Counted from the stretch's first letter, positions 13,201 through 22,739 are shown. The stretch is DNA of 64,000 bases from Axinella damicornis (GCA_963931865.1 OZ007518.1:2101252-2165251); one strand, 5' to 3'. Numbers and translations: made by a program. Notes: generated by a model not told the origin, from the sequence alone.

Positions 13201-16200
13201 TTAAACTTCAAGGAAAAGGGTGTGTGGAAGGTGAGCTTGCAAAGAGAGATATACAAGTAGTGCTTACAGCTGCATTACAGTTGATTCAGCACTGGTAAAT
13301 GAGATCCCAGTCCACAGTTGGGCACTTTGTAATCAGACAACTACACACGAAAAGAAACTGATATCTGATGCCGATACTCCTAAGCAAGTGGTATTATGGT
13401 GCCAGGGACCTGCACATGTCATGTCTCAAATGGCTTTATTCTCATTGGCAGGGTAGACAATTTCTTGCCCCTATATGACATACTTCTAGTACATGTAGCT
13501 ACTGGCTACTCTAGTCGCTCGTGCTTACACTGAACTTCCTAAAACACGCTGAATACACACTGCTGACCTTGCACACATGCACGTGCAACTAATCAAGCGC
13601 ATGGTCAAATCAATCAAATTTGTGCTGCGCCTTCCATTCACAGATACAGATAAGTGTGTGCTAACTTAAATATCAGCACCAATATTGGTATCGGCGGTAC
13701 CCTACTAAATGCATACACCCACCTTCACCCCAGGGTCTGTCTCCTCCTTGATGTTCTCCTCATGGCCAACCTCATGTGCCAGTAACCCACCTACGTTTCC
13801 ATCATCAGGATCTCTCTGTTGTGAGGATATGACAAGAATACCTGTACCTATACATTCATGTTAGGTGCATCTACCTCAGTACATGGGAAAGTAACCTACA
13901 GATACTCTATACAAGTCTATGCTGAACTATTCAATTTTCGTGCTTAGTGATGTAATTTTTATACTGGTATTCTACCCATAGTACTTGTACTAGAAACAGA
14001 GTGCAATACTTTCCTGTTTTCATTAATACCCTGTGTATTGTACATTGTCAAGATCTGACTAAATATGTGGTGAATGGTTAGTTCTTGCCTTGAGTGCATA
14101 GCACTGTTACACCAAAGACGATACGTTGTCAATGGTGTTATCAGCAAGTTTACAACTACTAGAATGTTGCCTGACCAATACGTAATACTTACCTTGTATC
14201 TCTTCTCATTTCTATTGTCTGGAGTGGGAGCTTCCCCCTCATAGATGCATCTGTTGGCAATGGTCACTCGGAGAACTCGTTGGTCCCAGAAGTATTCGGT
14301 GTTCTCCTGGACTCGCCTGATGATGAAGTTGGTGAGGTGCGAGGGAGTTATCCAGGTCATTTCAATGCATCCATCTGCAACCCTTTCGAACAACAACGCA
14401 GAATGCGGTATTTCAAGTCGACGTGCTAATGAATCCCACACCTCCTTCACGTACTGCAGTGTGCACTCAGTTACATTTTCTCCCACTTTTAATGAGAGCA
14501 CATTGAACAACTCAGGGTCAGCTTCTGACTCTTCGTCTTGCTGGGACACGGCATCAACGTAATCTTGCATGTCTGTCACTAGCGCAAGCCCAGCCAAATC
14601 TTCGTCATATTTTCTCATTTCTTCTTTCAACTCTTGATCATCACTTGCATAGTGGTCGATGATGGAGCGCAAAACATGGCAATTCTTGTAACTCAGCAAG
14701 CCTCTTTTGCTGAGTGCTACGAGGACGTCACCAAAATCTCGTGCAGTATCCAGGACTTTGTCGACGAACTCACTGGCATCTACTTCCCTGGAGTCATTGT
14801 TGTTGCATTCTGGTGAGTAGAGCGGAACGATAAACACTCGAAAATTTGCCATGTCGGTAATCTTCCCTTGCAGTTTGCGATGACTAAGTGCAAGCACGGA
14901 TGCAAATTTTCCTTCAAGTTTTCGGATTCGAAGATACAGTGCTGCAATGCGTGAAGCTCGACCTTTGCGTGATTGTGTCACTCTCTCTCCTGTAAAGGAT
15001 ATACAATATCAGGTTGAAGTCCGTACACCAGTGCTAGTATCCACATCCAATCCCAACATTACAAAACAAGAGTAAATAATTATAACATTCACAAGATAGT
15101 CTTTAAAAGACATGATTTGTCTCAGCACGACTTGGTGTCAGCTCAGAATCATGCAGAGGACATGCCGTCATAGATAATAGAACTACGTAGTTCTATTATC
15201 TATGATGGCATCTGGTTATAACCCTTTATGACTGCAAAACCTGTTAGCTATATACCGTATATATGAGTCTTTCAGCTTCAGCGTCAATATCCTTTGGGAG
15301 GTTCTGTGTGAGCACAAAAGGTGCAGGGGTCAGGGGAGGAGGAATGTTTTTATCCAATGGGTGAAAGAAGCTGTATCTGGGCTTATCGATGTTCAGTCGG
15401 AGCCATGGGGGCTGTTTTAAGATGGACGTAGACAACAATTCCCTCACTTTGCCATTTTTTTCAGCAATCATCTATCTAGCTAGACCCGAGTGGGTGTGGT
15501 TAAAGTCTTGTCTGTACTTGGGATGGCTGAGTGCCATAGGCGTAGCAGTGATTTGCAGGATGGTCAGGCGAAGTTAGGTGCTGCCGGGCAGCCGGAGGCA
15601 GTGCATAGAGGTGGGTAGTGTTGGAAAATTTCTTCACCTTCATTTTTCAGCTATCAGAATGGGCTCTCGTGGCACCTTTGTGCTTCGCACTGCAAGTTCC
15701 AGGTGTACGAGTATTGCAGGCCCGGGGACACCATGTGCTGCTCAAATTTCGCTCACGAACGTAATACGTACGTACACATAGGGTATACTAGATCATGGTC
15801 TCGTTCCCAAGACGTTCGGTATCAGGCAACGCACGGTATTGCGAGCTGAGGAGACAAGGCCAGGAGTTGCAACATAGATACGTATAAGCTATAGCGAAAA
15901 TATTTTTATGACGAAATTATAATAGTCCTATGTGCAGCTTGGAGCATGTAAAACACATGTGAATAGTATACATTGTGTATGGATGAGTATTCATCGTCCT
16001 GATTAATTATATTCACAGTTCTGTTAAGTAGATTCATGGCAGCCAAGCAAAACCTATAATCACTTTTGAGCCTCGATTTTAACGTAATTATTAAGAGTGA
16101 GGTGCAGGTATTCCTGCACTCACGCATGAGTATTGCAAATGATACGTACGTTCCACGTATGAACGTTAACCACATACTTTGGTACTGAGACAAAAAGTTT

Positions 16201-18133
16201 CAAGATAGCAGAATGGCAAAAAATTGATAAACAAGGTAGGGATGATAGCATAAGTATACAACCCAACCCTACATACATATCTTTCCACATGCTATACATG
16301 AAAAAGGTATGTAGGGAGGGGGGGGGGGGGGGTTGTTTTCTGAACTGTTGTATGCCACCATCCCTCGTTGTTTCCCCACTTTTTGCCGTTCTGCTGTACA
16401 TCATTTTTTTCAGCATATTTGACAGCGTTCCACCCTGCACTGAGTACACGGTTTTGAGTTCAAAGTTCAAAGTTGCTTCACTTATGCGAAGAAAATGGCA
16501 TCACAAGTGAAGCCATAATTCTGTGAATCGCTTTGTGACACTTGACAAAGCGATGAGGTTGTGCACTGCTCAGTGCAAAATGCTGTTGTTATGCGTGAAA
16601 CCGTCACGAGAGAGCACTTCATTCAGAGCACTGGGCAGTAATCACATTGTGTCAGCACCAATCACCAGCCATCGCAATGCTTTGTTTTAATATTCTTATG
16701 AATATCATGATTTTATGCTAACAAATTATTAGATATGGTTTAAACCCTTTTAGACCAAGTTAACAGCAAGGGACTGCCCCGTTGGCTCGGGCGCATGGCC
16801 GCACGCGCAGTGCACGCACCGCTATTGTTGGGCGCATGGTCGCTTGCGCAGTACGTGCGGCGCTGTTGTTCTTGAGACAACATGTTCGCCACATGTTCTG
16901 ACCGCTGGTGACTGTTGAACATCTTGGACGTCTGTCGCTATCTTTTTTTTTTCCTTTTCTTCCGCTGTGTTCTGCTGGTTCACAGCGTGATCAGTGAGGG
17001 CCGGTCTGGAGGTGCATGCCACCTCCAGCACTCCTCCCCCTTGACCCGACCTTTCAGGAGAGGAAAGGGGGGAGTGAGGTTTATGCCCTCACTTCCGCCA
17101 ACTAACACTGGGTGTGTTCCGGTGGCCACATTTCCATGGAGGGGTGTTTCTTGTCCTGGCAGTCACGGTAAGCTGTTAACTACAATATAATATTCTGCAT
17201 GCAGAAAGTGAAGGTTACAAATAGATAAACCCAAATTATCATCTCTTGGCCTTGCCTTAGTTAACTCCCTTTGTTTATCCCCTTTGTTTACCCAATCACA
17301 AAATTTATGAGCACTTTTTGCACTCAACTACACAATAGTTGATGCATGAATGCTGTCAAGTAACTGGCACATGAATATTTACGTAACCAACAGCATTATC
17401 ATGTGATTATTGCACACAGATGGTGATAGCAAGCCGCAAATAATTAGTACACACTGCACGGACATCCAATGAATCTTTGTACTGCATAGCAGCATACAGC
17501 ACCAGCTCCAGCAAAAGCAAGTCGCAGAATTGCAACGTTAAAACAAGCCCGGATTTTTGTGTATACACAGGTATCTTACCTGCTCATACACATTGCAAAA
17601 TTTGTGCTATAGACAATAGTGATATACAGCAAGTGGACTTCTGAATACCTTTGGCGGATGGCAAGTGCTTCTTCCGTATCTTCTCAGCACTCTCGTGCTC
17701 CCCCATCTGACACAACGCATCTTTGATATCCCTCCAGGTTGGCGGGTTTGCACCTCGAAGGCAGCAAGCTAGCATCTCATGCTTGCGTCGTGTAACGTCA
17801 TGAGGATGGTTCGCCTGGATTGTATCCAATTCGTAGCTCTTCACCCCTAACTTCACTCCCAGTGCATGCCAGTTCGTCACTGAATTTAACAGATTGGAGA
17901 GATCTTTCAGTGCGGATGGATCAAGGGCAGGAACTACTGTGGAAATAGAATTCAATAATCTTAAGCTCCAAAATACCTCCCACGACAGCATCAAGGAGAG
18001 TTGGCAGGGCATGCTAAACATATATAGTTCATTACTCCCGCCCCCAAAATTAAAAACGGCTGGCCCGAACTGCCGCTTTACCTAACCTTTGTTACGAGCA
18101 CCACTGACCTTCCGTGTCAGGAGTTTCAGCCAT
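1163..18133 (-). CDS. Gene 1: Death-X1-CARD-X2-ankyrin protein, 3' end beyond window
   Basis: Spliced minus-strand gene. Exons, 5' to 3': 18109-18133, 17649-17936 (Death), 14193-14989 (module X1), 13723-13815, 12678-12782, 12426-12474, 11300-11626 (CARD), 9789-10597 (module X2), 9472-9564, 5225-5323 and 1163-1261 (ankyrin). Their lengths sum to 2784 bp, 928 codons, and every junction agrees in phase. No stop codon is reached, so more ankyrin exons probably lie to the left. Death and CARD are death-fold domains that usually form homotypic contacts in apoptosis or innate signalling; ankyrin repeats bind proteins. No nucleotide-binding (NACHT) domain, signal peptide or membrane segment was seen, so a cytoplasmic adaptor or sensor is inferred. 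A paralogue with the same exon order follows at 23-61 kb. Uncertain points: the first exon, and whether every ankyrin exon is used. Confidence 0.72.
1471..1505 (-). pseudogene. Truncated ankyrin exon relic
   Basis: Only the 3' third of a repeat exon remains ([11 protein letters not shown] with a GTAGAT donor). Upstream sequence does not continue the repeat and there is no acceptor. Confidence 0.5.
1743..2303. mobile_element. TA-flanked element carrying a decayed HIRAN-like fragment
   Basis: 561-bp element with ends CCATAGTGTCC and GGGACACTACGG, TA on both sides. Paralogous sites at 35753 and 49377 read CACCAGTATACGCCC without it, confirming the insertion and TA duplication. On the minus strand about 1870-2130 encodes, in more than one frame, segments resembling a HIRAN domain: TLYIGKK, then NIHDNFAVAILKN, then ISWYFVRKSG. 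The reading frame is broken. Likely a Tc1/mariner-type MITE with captured coding sequence. Confidence 0.55.
2391..2440 (-). pseudogene. Truncated ankyrin exon relic with lost donor
   Basis: Encodes [19 protein letters not shown] sequence but the 5' part is replaced by a CA run and the donor reads AAAGTTGGGA instead of GAAGGTGGGA. The gene 2 relic at 49463-49511 shares both defects, so this exon died before the genes duplicated. Confidence 0.55.
3325..4215. other. Segment in gene 1 intron missing from gene 2
   Basis: Flanks before and after align with 50330-50440 of gene 2, where this segment of about 0.9 kb is absent. No coding signal recognised. Near 3958-4020 there is a diverged copy of the CCTCGTTCCCAGG hairpin end. 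Confidence 0.4.
4368..4393 (+). repeat. Poly-C tract
   Basis: A run of 26 C residues in a gene 1 intron. A longer run occupies the paralogous position at 50540-50571. Confidence 0.9.
5225..5323 (-). CDS. Gene 1 ankyrin repeat exon
   Basis: 99 bp, phase 0-0, one whole repeat: [20 protein letters not shown] then [25 protein letters not shown] are at the expected ankyrin positions. Acceptor TTTTTTACAG, donor AAAG|GTGAGA. The paralogue is 51444-51542. Confidence 0.78.
5577..6696. mobile_element. 1.1-kb fold-back element (long palindrome)
   Basis: Near-perfect inverted repeat with arms about 5577-6126 and 6215-6696 and a loop of about 88 bp. Ends GGTCAGTGTACAATTGGTTC and its complement. A 7-bp duplication CTCTCTT flanks it (5570-5576 and 6697-6703). 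The gene 2 counterpart near 51793 lacks it. Arms are built from repeated AT-rich blocks around CATTTTCAATTTT. No ORF. Confidence 0.75.
6740..6843. repeat. Near-perfect palindrome with almost no loop
   Basis: Arms of about 48 bp meet at GGGGGCCCCC near 6789-6798; the only mismatch is a few extra bases (TATACG) in the left arm. Sequence on each side aligns with gene 2 around 51830, which lacks the palindrome, so it is an insertion. Confidence 0.7.
7357..7450. repeat. Hairpin repeat (GCCTCGTTCCCAGGCC family)
   Basis: Inverted repeat with arms reading CCGCCCAG...CTCGCAGC. Right end is GGCCTGGGAACGAGGCTA; the left end has lost the outer motif. Confidence 0.6.
7984..8477 (+). mobile_element. TTAA-flanked MITE, copy 1
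   Basis: 494 bp between TTAA tetranucleotides, with inverted ends CCCTTTACCAACCA and TGGTTGGTAAAGAG. TTAA targets are characteristic of piggyBac-type transposition. About 95% identical to copy 2 at 8831-9333; a third, diverged copy is at 23450-23953 in the other orientation. Confidence 0.65.
8482..8826. other. Spacer between the two TTAA MITEs
   Basis: 345 bp with no paralogue in gene 2. No ORF or repeat recognised. Confidence 0.4.
8831..9333 (+). mobile_element. TTAA-flanked MITE, copy 2
   Basis: 503 bp, same ends and orientation as copy 1, 353 bp apart. The gene 2 intron reads CTGACATTAACAGTTGGCC near 53473, an empty single TTAA matching the outer flanks of the pair. The whole 7984-9337 block was thus added to gene 1 (or lost from gene 2). 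Confidence 0.65.
9472..9564 (-). CDS. Gene 1 exon 9: divergent ankyrin-like repeat
   Basis: 93 bp, phase 0-0, encoding [19 protein letters not shown] and ending TNVNVATR. It lacks the TPLH start but keeps the L..A...G..D.V.LL..G..VN spacing of an ankyrin repeat, so it is probably the capping repeat between module X2 and the ankyrin tract. The paralogue is 53633-53725. Confidence 0.65.
9789..10597 (-). CDS. Gene 1 exon 8: unnamed conserved module X, copy 2
   Basis: 809 bp, entered in phase 1 and left in phase 0, directly after the CARD. Helical first half (FSEMSQQFQQLQHEAIDLL, a [18 protein letters not shown] segment) and alpha/beta second half ([37 protein letters not shown], then [10 protein letters not shown]). 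The order of helix, ALL/AAF..xGC..xxxTW-like strand and VLRVTIA-like strand matches module X copy 1, suggesting internal duplication of a death-fold + X unit. The gene 2 copy (53963-54771) has identical length and is about 85-90% identical by eye. Function unknown. Confidence 0.75.
11300..11626 (-). CDS. Gene 1 exon 7: CARD-like domain
   Basis: 327 bp, symmetric phase 1 (acceptor TTTCTATAG, donor CAAG|GTACAG). After an acidic lead, about residues 30-105 follow the CARD pattern: [38 protein letters not shown], then [10 protein letters not shown] and a closing [11 protein letters not shown] helix. The LxT.E.D turn and the GQEHL motif are characteristic of caspase-recruitment domains. The gene 2 copy, 55385-55711, has the same length. 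Only the death-fold assignment is firm; a DED-like variant cannot be excluded. Confidence 0.78.
12426..12474 (-). CDS. Gene 1 exon 6: small linker
   Basis: 49 bp; acceptor TTTAACAG, donor CTAG|GTAGGT. Encodes PEDGDEGNFPTPELSL plus one base. It converts phase 0 to the phase 1 required by the CARD exon. The gene 2 copy, 56684-56732, has exactly the same length and phases, which supports it as a real exon. Confidence 0.6.
12678..12782 (-). CDS. Gene 1 exon 5: acidic linker
   Basis: 105 bp (35 codons), phase 0-0, acceptor TTGTAACAG, donor GTAAGT. Encodes TDPHEGN followed by a charged segment ending KVKGPNRGR. Homologous to gene 2 56986-57084, which is two codons shorter. Confidence 0.62.
13006..13102. 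repeat. Hairpin repeat (GCCTCGTTCCCAGGCC family)
   Basis: 97-bp inverted repeat with ends TAGCCTCGTTCCCAGGCC and GGCCTGGGAATGAGGCTA; arms contain GCCCAGCTTTTGTC. Located in a gene 1 intron. Confidence 0.75.
13723..13815 (-). CDS. Gene 1 exon 4: acidic linker
   Basis: 93 bp (31 codons), phase 0-0, acceptor CACAACAG, donor AAG|GTGGGT. Encodes a Glu/Asp-rich linker beginning RDPDDGN. Two gene 2 exons (57828-57923 and 57332-57454) begin almost identically, so this linker exon has been duplicated in the paralogue. Probably a flexible spacer between module X1 and the CARD. Confidence 0.68.
14193..14989 (-). CDS. Gene 1 exon 3: unnamed conserved module X, copy 1
   Basis: 797 bp, entered in phase 1 and left in phase 0 (CTTTACAG acceptor, AAG|GTAAGT donor). 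The N-terminal half is helical and charged (RIRKLEGKFASVLALSHR, then SKRGLLSYKNCHVLRSIID and a YASDDQELKEEM segment). The C-terminal half looks alpha/beta: TLQYVKEVWDSLARRLEIP, HSALLFERVADGCIEMTW, then QRVLRVTIANRCIYEG. The gene 2 exon 58382-59184 is clearly homologous, and the CARD-following exon 9789-10597 appears to be a diverged copy of the same fold. I recall similar segments beside death-fold domains in predicted sponge proteins, but no family name; function unknown. Confidence 0.75.
14990..17648. other. Gene 1 intron between Death and X1 exons
   Basis: No coding exon recognised. It holds a short perfect palindrome (15163-15212), a diverged relative of the TTAA MITE (about 15215-15560, sharing GAGTGGGTGTGGTYA), a poly-G run at 16318-16332 and a GC-rich patch near 16780-17070. 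Confidence 0.45.
15163..15212. repeat. Short palindrome
   Basis: Inverted repeat centred on ACTACGTAGT (about 15188), arms of about 22 bp ending in ATGCCGTCATAG / CTATGATGGCAT. Confidence 0.7.
17649..17936 (-). CDS. Gene 1 exon 2: Death domain
   Basis: 288 bp, phase 1 at both ends, bounded by TTTCCACAG and AAAG|GTATTC. The 96 residues have a Death-domain pattern: LKDLSNLLNSV (helix 1), NWHALGVKLGV (the W..LG..LG signature), YELDTIQ, then MLACCLRG, TWRDIKDALCQMG and SAEKIRKKH. Length is typical for one Death domain (about 85-95 residues). Known Death domains bind other Death domains; the partner here is unknown. The gene 2 equivalent is at 60043-60300. Confidence 0.82.
18109..18133 (-). CDS. 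Gene 1 exon 1 (start codon exon)
   Basis: A 25-bp coding start: ATG followed by codons for MAETPDTE and one base, then a GTCAGT donor. The ATG has G at +4 and follows a CpG-rich stretch. The exon ends in phase 1, exactly what the Death exon (which begins with two bases of a codon) needs; joining gives a valine codon. I chose it because it gives an in-frame start through all later exons. An upstream alternative first exon is possible. Confidence 0.5.
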
Positions 18134-18370
18134 GACCGACCGCTTTGCTTCGGTGTGCGAGCCTCCTTTCTTCTCCTGTTTACGCCTTCCCTTCGCTCTG
18201 TTATGAGACACGCCCTTGAAATTAAAGGGAACCCGCCGGCGCGGCGCCGCCTGGCCATAGGCTACCCATTGGGATTGATTATTGATTATCGATCATATCC
18301 GGATCCACCCTCCACGCGCGCGCCCCGTCGGAAAGTCCGTCTGTATATAGGCGCAAGACCAGGCTGACAC
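18134..18370 (-). promoter_or_regulatory. Probable gene 1 promoter / 5' UTR, CpG-rich
   Basis: The sequence just upstream of the proposed ATG is markedly richer in G+C and CpG than the AT-rich surroundings, including a GGCGCGGCGCCGCC block near 18236-18249. No TATA box stands out. Its position before the first coding exon supports a promoter/5' UTR role; there is no direct evidence of transcription start. Confidence 0.4.
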
Positions 18371-19968
18371 TCTTGGTGATGGTGGTGTGGTTTGGATGTC
18401 TTTAACCAAAATGAGGCGGGAGGACTCTTGCAGGTTGAGACCACAGTGATGAGGGAAATGGGGGTGTTACAGAACACCCAAGCCTCTGCCTGGGAACTTC
18501 TAGCAACGACTATTGAACCATTATCACAAACAGTAGCTTGCTACCTAGTGCACTAACTTCAACTCAAACAGCTGAAGAGCAAGAAGTGGCTGTGAACTCT
18601 GTCCCATGTGCCATTAAACAACATGGCTGAACTACTCCTTGCTCTGTATATACGTTGTAGGAGACAATATTCAGATTGAAAACACCATCAACTGTCTATC
18701 GTTATGACCGGCACATGCTGTCCACCATGGGGCTGGCACGCATGGACAGAATTGTTCATAATACTCCAACTGTTAGCTATGTCAACTTGAACTGTTAATG
18801 GGCCCTTTCACTTTTAGCAATTCCAAAGCAGTTGATAGGCTATAGCATGCACTCAATTAAGCCCATTATACCATGTAGTGGCGTAGGAACCACGGGTGCT
18901 CTGGGGATTCCATTATCATTTGTTGTGAACTCAATATTACAGGTCTCTTATCCATTTACCAGTTGATCTCGCGTGGTGCACCCCTAGCCTCGATCAATCC
19001 CAGGCCTGAGACAGAGAACGAGGCAGGTGCACCCCCTATTGTAGACTACTTCCTGCACCACTGCATGTATACAAGGCCAAAAATCCATACTAGTAGACAA
19101 TCAATAAACTAGCAAGCATTCACTAAAATTCTTCCATGTAGCTAGCTAAATATTATACTGAACGGATAGATCAGCGAAAGACTTGACGTCACCGCAATGT
19201 TGTTTCAGTTATCTAAAACTTAGTTTTTGGTTATAATTAGGTAGAATCACATTGTTTAGTTTAGTTTTACTAAATCTCAAAAGGGCTAACTTAGTAAAGG
19301 CTCTTTTAGTTTTAGTAACCACCTTTTTTGGGTGATTTAGATATTAGTTTAGTTGTAGTTTTAATTAACAGGCTGAGACAGTCCTCATTTCAGTTTTAGT
19401 TTTAATTACTAAAGTGAAATATGCCATACTAAAATGCATTATAGTTTTAGTTTTAGTTAACTAAAACAATATTGATGTGCACGTAGAACAGCTGCAGGAC
19501 TACCAATGAGTAGCCCATGCATGACCTCTGACCTCTGATGTTGGTACAAATTGCACCGTCCTAAATCTGACATTTCATGAATCAGTAGCTACCTGTCAAT
19601 GCCACGCTTACAGAGGCAATAAGCCACACACAGCCACATTACGTAGTAAAGCAACTAGTTATACATCATAATGTCCAACTATTCAAGAATGACAAGTGTA
19701 TACGTATCAATCAAATGTTTACTCCAAAGCAAAGGAATTATTGCCGGTCAGTTATTTACTCAAAAGCAAAGGTTATTGTCATGTTAGTATAATGTATTAT
19801 CGTGTTAGTAGTTCCAGGGGGTGTGAATAAAACAGTGCATGTGCACGTAGTGAACAGTATACACAGCACATAAACAGAACTGAACACTACGAATCCGTCG
19901 AATCGTGAAAGTGCTATAGCTTGTATAGATACTACAATCACTAGCCATGTTGGGAAGGCAGCAGCTAC
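18371..19968. other. Intergenic sequence upstream of gene 1
   Basis: No exon recognised. Parts (about 18610-18680 and 19680-19960) align with 22640-22700 and 22790-23030, the 3' flank of gene 2, so this is a duplicated 3' flank. An AT-rich stretch at 19208-19462 is made of repeated TTTAGTT. Confidence 0.5.
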
Positions 19969-20289
19969 TCAGTCTTCAGTCCATTCAAATGTTTGTGGAG
20001 GTTGAGGCTCATCCCCTTCCTCCTCCTGGTGAGCCATGGGGGAGCAACAGGACTCGATCCACTCAAATGGTTGGGGAGGTTGGGGCTCATCCTCCTCCTC
20101 CTCCTGGTCAGGCACTGGGGAGCAACAGGACATGCACTTTTGTTTGAAATTCAATAACAAGCTTAAGGGCCCAGCCACACGTGCTGATATCGAGCCAAGA
20201 AACAATCTCATTGCTTACCACGGGGTCTGGTCCTGACACACATCTACATGGCCCTCTAAACTGGCTAGGTCAAGTGCTGTGAGACCATC
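19969..20289 (-). pseudogene. Decayed duplicate of the gene 2 3' end
   Basis: Contains a copy of the last ankyrin exon (20219-20289) and of the terminal acidic exon, which ends PFEW..., then QTFEWTED and a stop at 19969. Compared with 23032-23333 the ankyrin exon lost 11 bp and the acceptor of the terminal exon changed from TCAATCAG to CAAACAAAAG, so the phases no longer agree. Best read as a non-functional or alternative 3' end left by segmental duplication. Confidence 0.6.
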
Positions 20290-20838
20290 CTGTATAATCA
20301 GTCAGGAAAATATTTTCTCGTGCTGTGTTCATTAAACCCCACTGCATTACACCAATATATTATGTGTTGCCAAGGCAATACATGCAGTTAATGTTTCTTA
20401 CATCAGTACAATTATGTGTTGCCACATTGAAGTTCTGATTGCCATGGTAATACGTAATACGTTTCTTATGCAATGCACTCTGGAAAGAGATATGCGGAGT
20501 TAGAATATTGGATTTAGCACCCTACTATTAATAGACTTCATAGTAACGAGTCCAATAGCTCTATATGTATACAGCATATGACAGCTAAGAATAAGACAAA
20601 CCACATAGCAATAACAACCATGTCACTGATGAATTGCAAGGAAGGCATACGTATATAAAATGGTCCATTTTGGCTATACATGGATTCCAGTGGCTCAGCG
20701 CTGTATGTACATGTTTGACACGGTAGAGTCAGTGCATATATACCTGCCATGGAGTTACCTTTATCTCATTGGTTGCTATCCTCTTACCCATCTCCTCCTT
20801 TCCCTCCCTTCCCCCATATCTTCCTGTTCTTTCCGTAG

Positions 20839-21525
20839 AATCCCTTTGTCACCCATGGGACAAGGAATGTGGATCGGTATTCCCCTGGTCGTCATTCTGT
20901 CATCCAAGGAACAGATCCTGCAGACCTTGTCAACAACCATCACGAACAGCAATCGTACATCCCGAGCCCCCCTACACACCTTACCCCAGCCCCACCAAAC
21001 ACACCCCCTTCGACCATACCACCCCAGCACCTTACGCTAACTACCCAACTCCTTAGTGGTCATCCCAGCCCGGTGAGAACCATTCGGCAATCGCTCAGTC
21101 CTTCTGAGAAGAGCGCAGATGGGCAGTTTGGCAGTCCTCCTCCGCACACTTCACCACCCTATTCCAGTACAGCTGCATTGAGCCCATACCAGGAGGAGAT
21201 CTACATAACCAGTGAAGCGACCCAGTTCACGAGCCCTTGCGGTGATGGAATGCAGACTGCTCTGCCAATTATGGAATCTCTGCTAAATCCTACTACCCTT
21301 GGATACCAGACCACAAACTCAACTGACATGCGGTTCATGAATTCACAAGCTACTGGAAGTTACGTGCCAGCAACTGGGCAGCCTTCTGTTCCTCCCAGGC
21401 CGACGGTTATTGACGGTTCCTACGTGGACGAGGCGAGGAGGAGGTACAATAAGGTAGTAAGTGGTCTACCCATGGGCCACACAAACCAGCTCAGAAATGA
21501 CAGGGAGGGTTCTGAGAGCATTTGA
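20839..21525 (+). CDS. Proline/serine-rich terminal exon of an unidentified plus-strand gene
   Basis: Follows a strong polypyrimidine tract and acceptor (CTTTCCGTAG at 20838), stays open for 228 codons and ends in TGA at 21523-21525. It has no in-frame ATG at its start, so it is a 3' exon. Composition is Pro, Ser, Thr and Gln rich, with SPPTHLTPAPPNTPPS, SPPPHTSPPYSS and a basic end EARRRYNKVV. It could be the disordered tail of a transcription factor or signalling protein; family not recognised. A poly(A) signal follows at 21914. No upstream exons on this strand were found. It begins just after a duplication breakpoint near 20757, so it may be a captured gene fragment. Confidence 0.5.
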   Translation, partial: NPFVTHGTRNVDRYSPGRHSVIQGTDPADLVNNHHEQQSYIPSPPTHLTPAPPNTPPSTIPPQHLTLTTQLLSGHPSPVRTIRQSLSPSEKSADGQFGSPPPHTSPPYSSTAALSPYQEEIYITSEATQFTSPCGDGMQTALPIMESLLNPTTLGYQTTNSTDMRFMNSQATGSYVPATGQPSVPPRPTVIDGSYVDEARRRYNKVVSGLPMGHTNQLRNDREGSESI

Positions 21526-21913
21526 CAGTGGTCACAATGGTTGAAAGGAGGTGCACCGGCACCTGTGTACTGATTAGAGTCTCCAAACGTACCCATTTGT
21601 AATATTCAGTCACTCCACCTCAGCAGCCGCAACACAACATGCTTTCTCTAACGTTCATACTCCATACTTCCCATTTATTGTACAGCAAGTATGATCACAC
21701 ATACTCCATATGTGATATAATAGTTTGTTGTATCAAATTATCCTGTACTTTAGTATACTCACTCTCATGTACAGTTAGTGCTGGCTAGTGTGCAGGATGA
21801 TGTCATCTGGCAGTGCTGCTTGGTTCACATGTACCGTTTACTGAAAGATATTGTTGTACTATTATAATACAGAACTGTTAAAATGTTGGATCGATTCATG
21901 TACAATGAACTTA

Positions 21914-21919
21914 AATAAA
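21914..21919 (+). terminator. Poly(A) signal AATAAA
   Basis: Canonical AATAAA 389 bp after the stop of the 20839-21525 exon. Confidence 0.5.
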
Positions 21920-22185
21920 CCTGTCCATCCTTTGTAAAATTGAACCTCTAGCTTGGAAGCTATAGATGGAAATTTCACAAAGACTGTATGAAGTGCAAGA
22001 CATAGCTGTACGTAGTGGTATTGCTAGTTGCAGTAGTGCATGCTACAACTTTGCTCATGGAATTGCAGATCTGCATGGAGAATTATAATAGATTCTCTAG
22101 GAACCCAATAACAAAATTAATCCTGAGTGAACAATACAGGACAACGTTAACTCTGTTGAGACAATCTCCCAACCCAGCTATTTAT

Positions 22186-22308
22186 TAGCCTCGTTCCCAG
22201 GCCTACCCATCCTCGTCCTTTCTGTTCTTTGGTTTGCGTTGACAATAACGCATCCGTCAACGCAAACTGAAGAACAGAAAAAATGAGGTAGGCCTGGGAA
22301 CAAGGCTA
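22186..22308. repeat. Hairpin repeat (GCCTCGTTCCCAGGCC family)
   Basis: Inverted repeat with ends TAGCCTCGTTCCCAGGCC and GGCCTGGGAACAAGGCTA; arms carry GTTTGCGTTGAC, different from other family members. Confidence 0.75.
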
Positions 22309-22739
22309 GCTATATTTATAATTACAGCTAACATATATCTGCAGTTCACTGCAAGTTCCTATGCATGACCTATATAGCTACTCAATCACCAGACATCCTC
22401 TCATGCCACCAAAACATGCAGAAGTGGACACTTTGCACCAAGTGACCCAACAAAATTATAACAGTGCAAAACAATACTTGAGCCAGCCCCAGCACATTCT
22501 TCATGACCTGGACTGGACTCTGACATGACGTGGGAGTGTTGCTAATGGGCTGAGCCAATGACCCGGCAGGCCAACCAGTCATCAGAGGTGATCTGTGGCA
22601 GCTGAAGAGCTATAGCTTGAAGACTATATATTATACCATAGCCAACATGGCTGAACTACTGTACGTTGCAGGAGGCAATAAGACTGAAGATCCTCCCTTG
22701 CATGACTCTGGGCCTCCTAACATCTCGGAAAGTACCAAG

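Noticed and set aside
18089..18367. 92-codon plus-strand ORF upstream of gene 1
   Set aside because: Overlaps the CpG-rich promoter and the opposite-strand first exon; composition reflects GC content.
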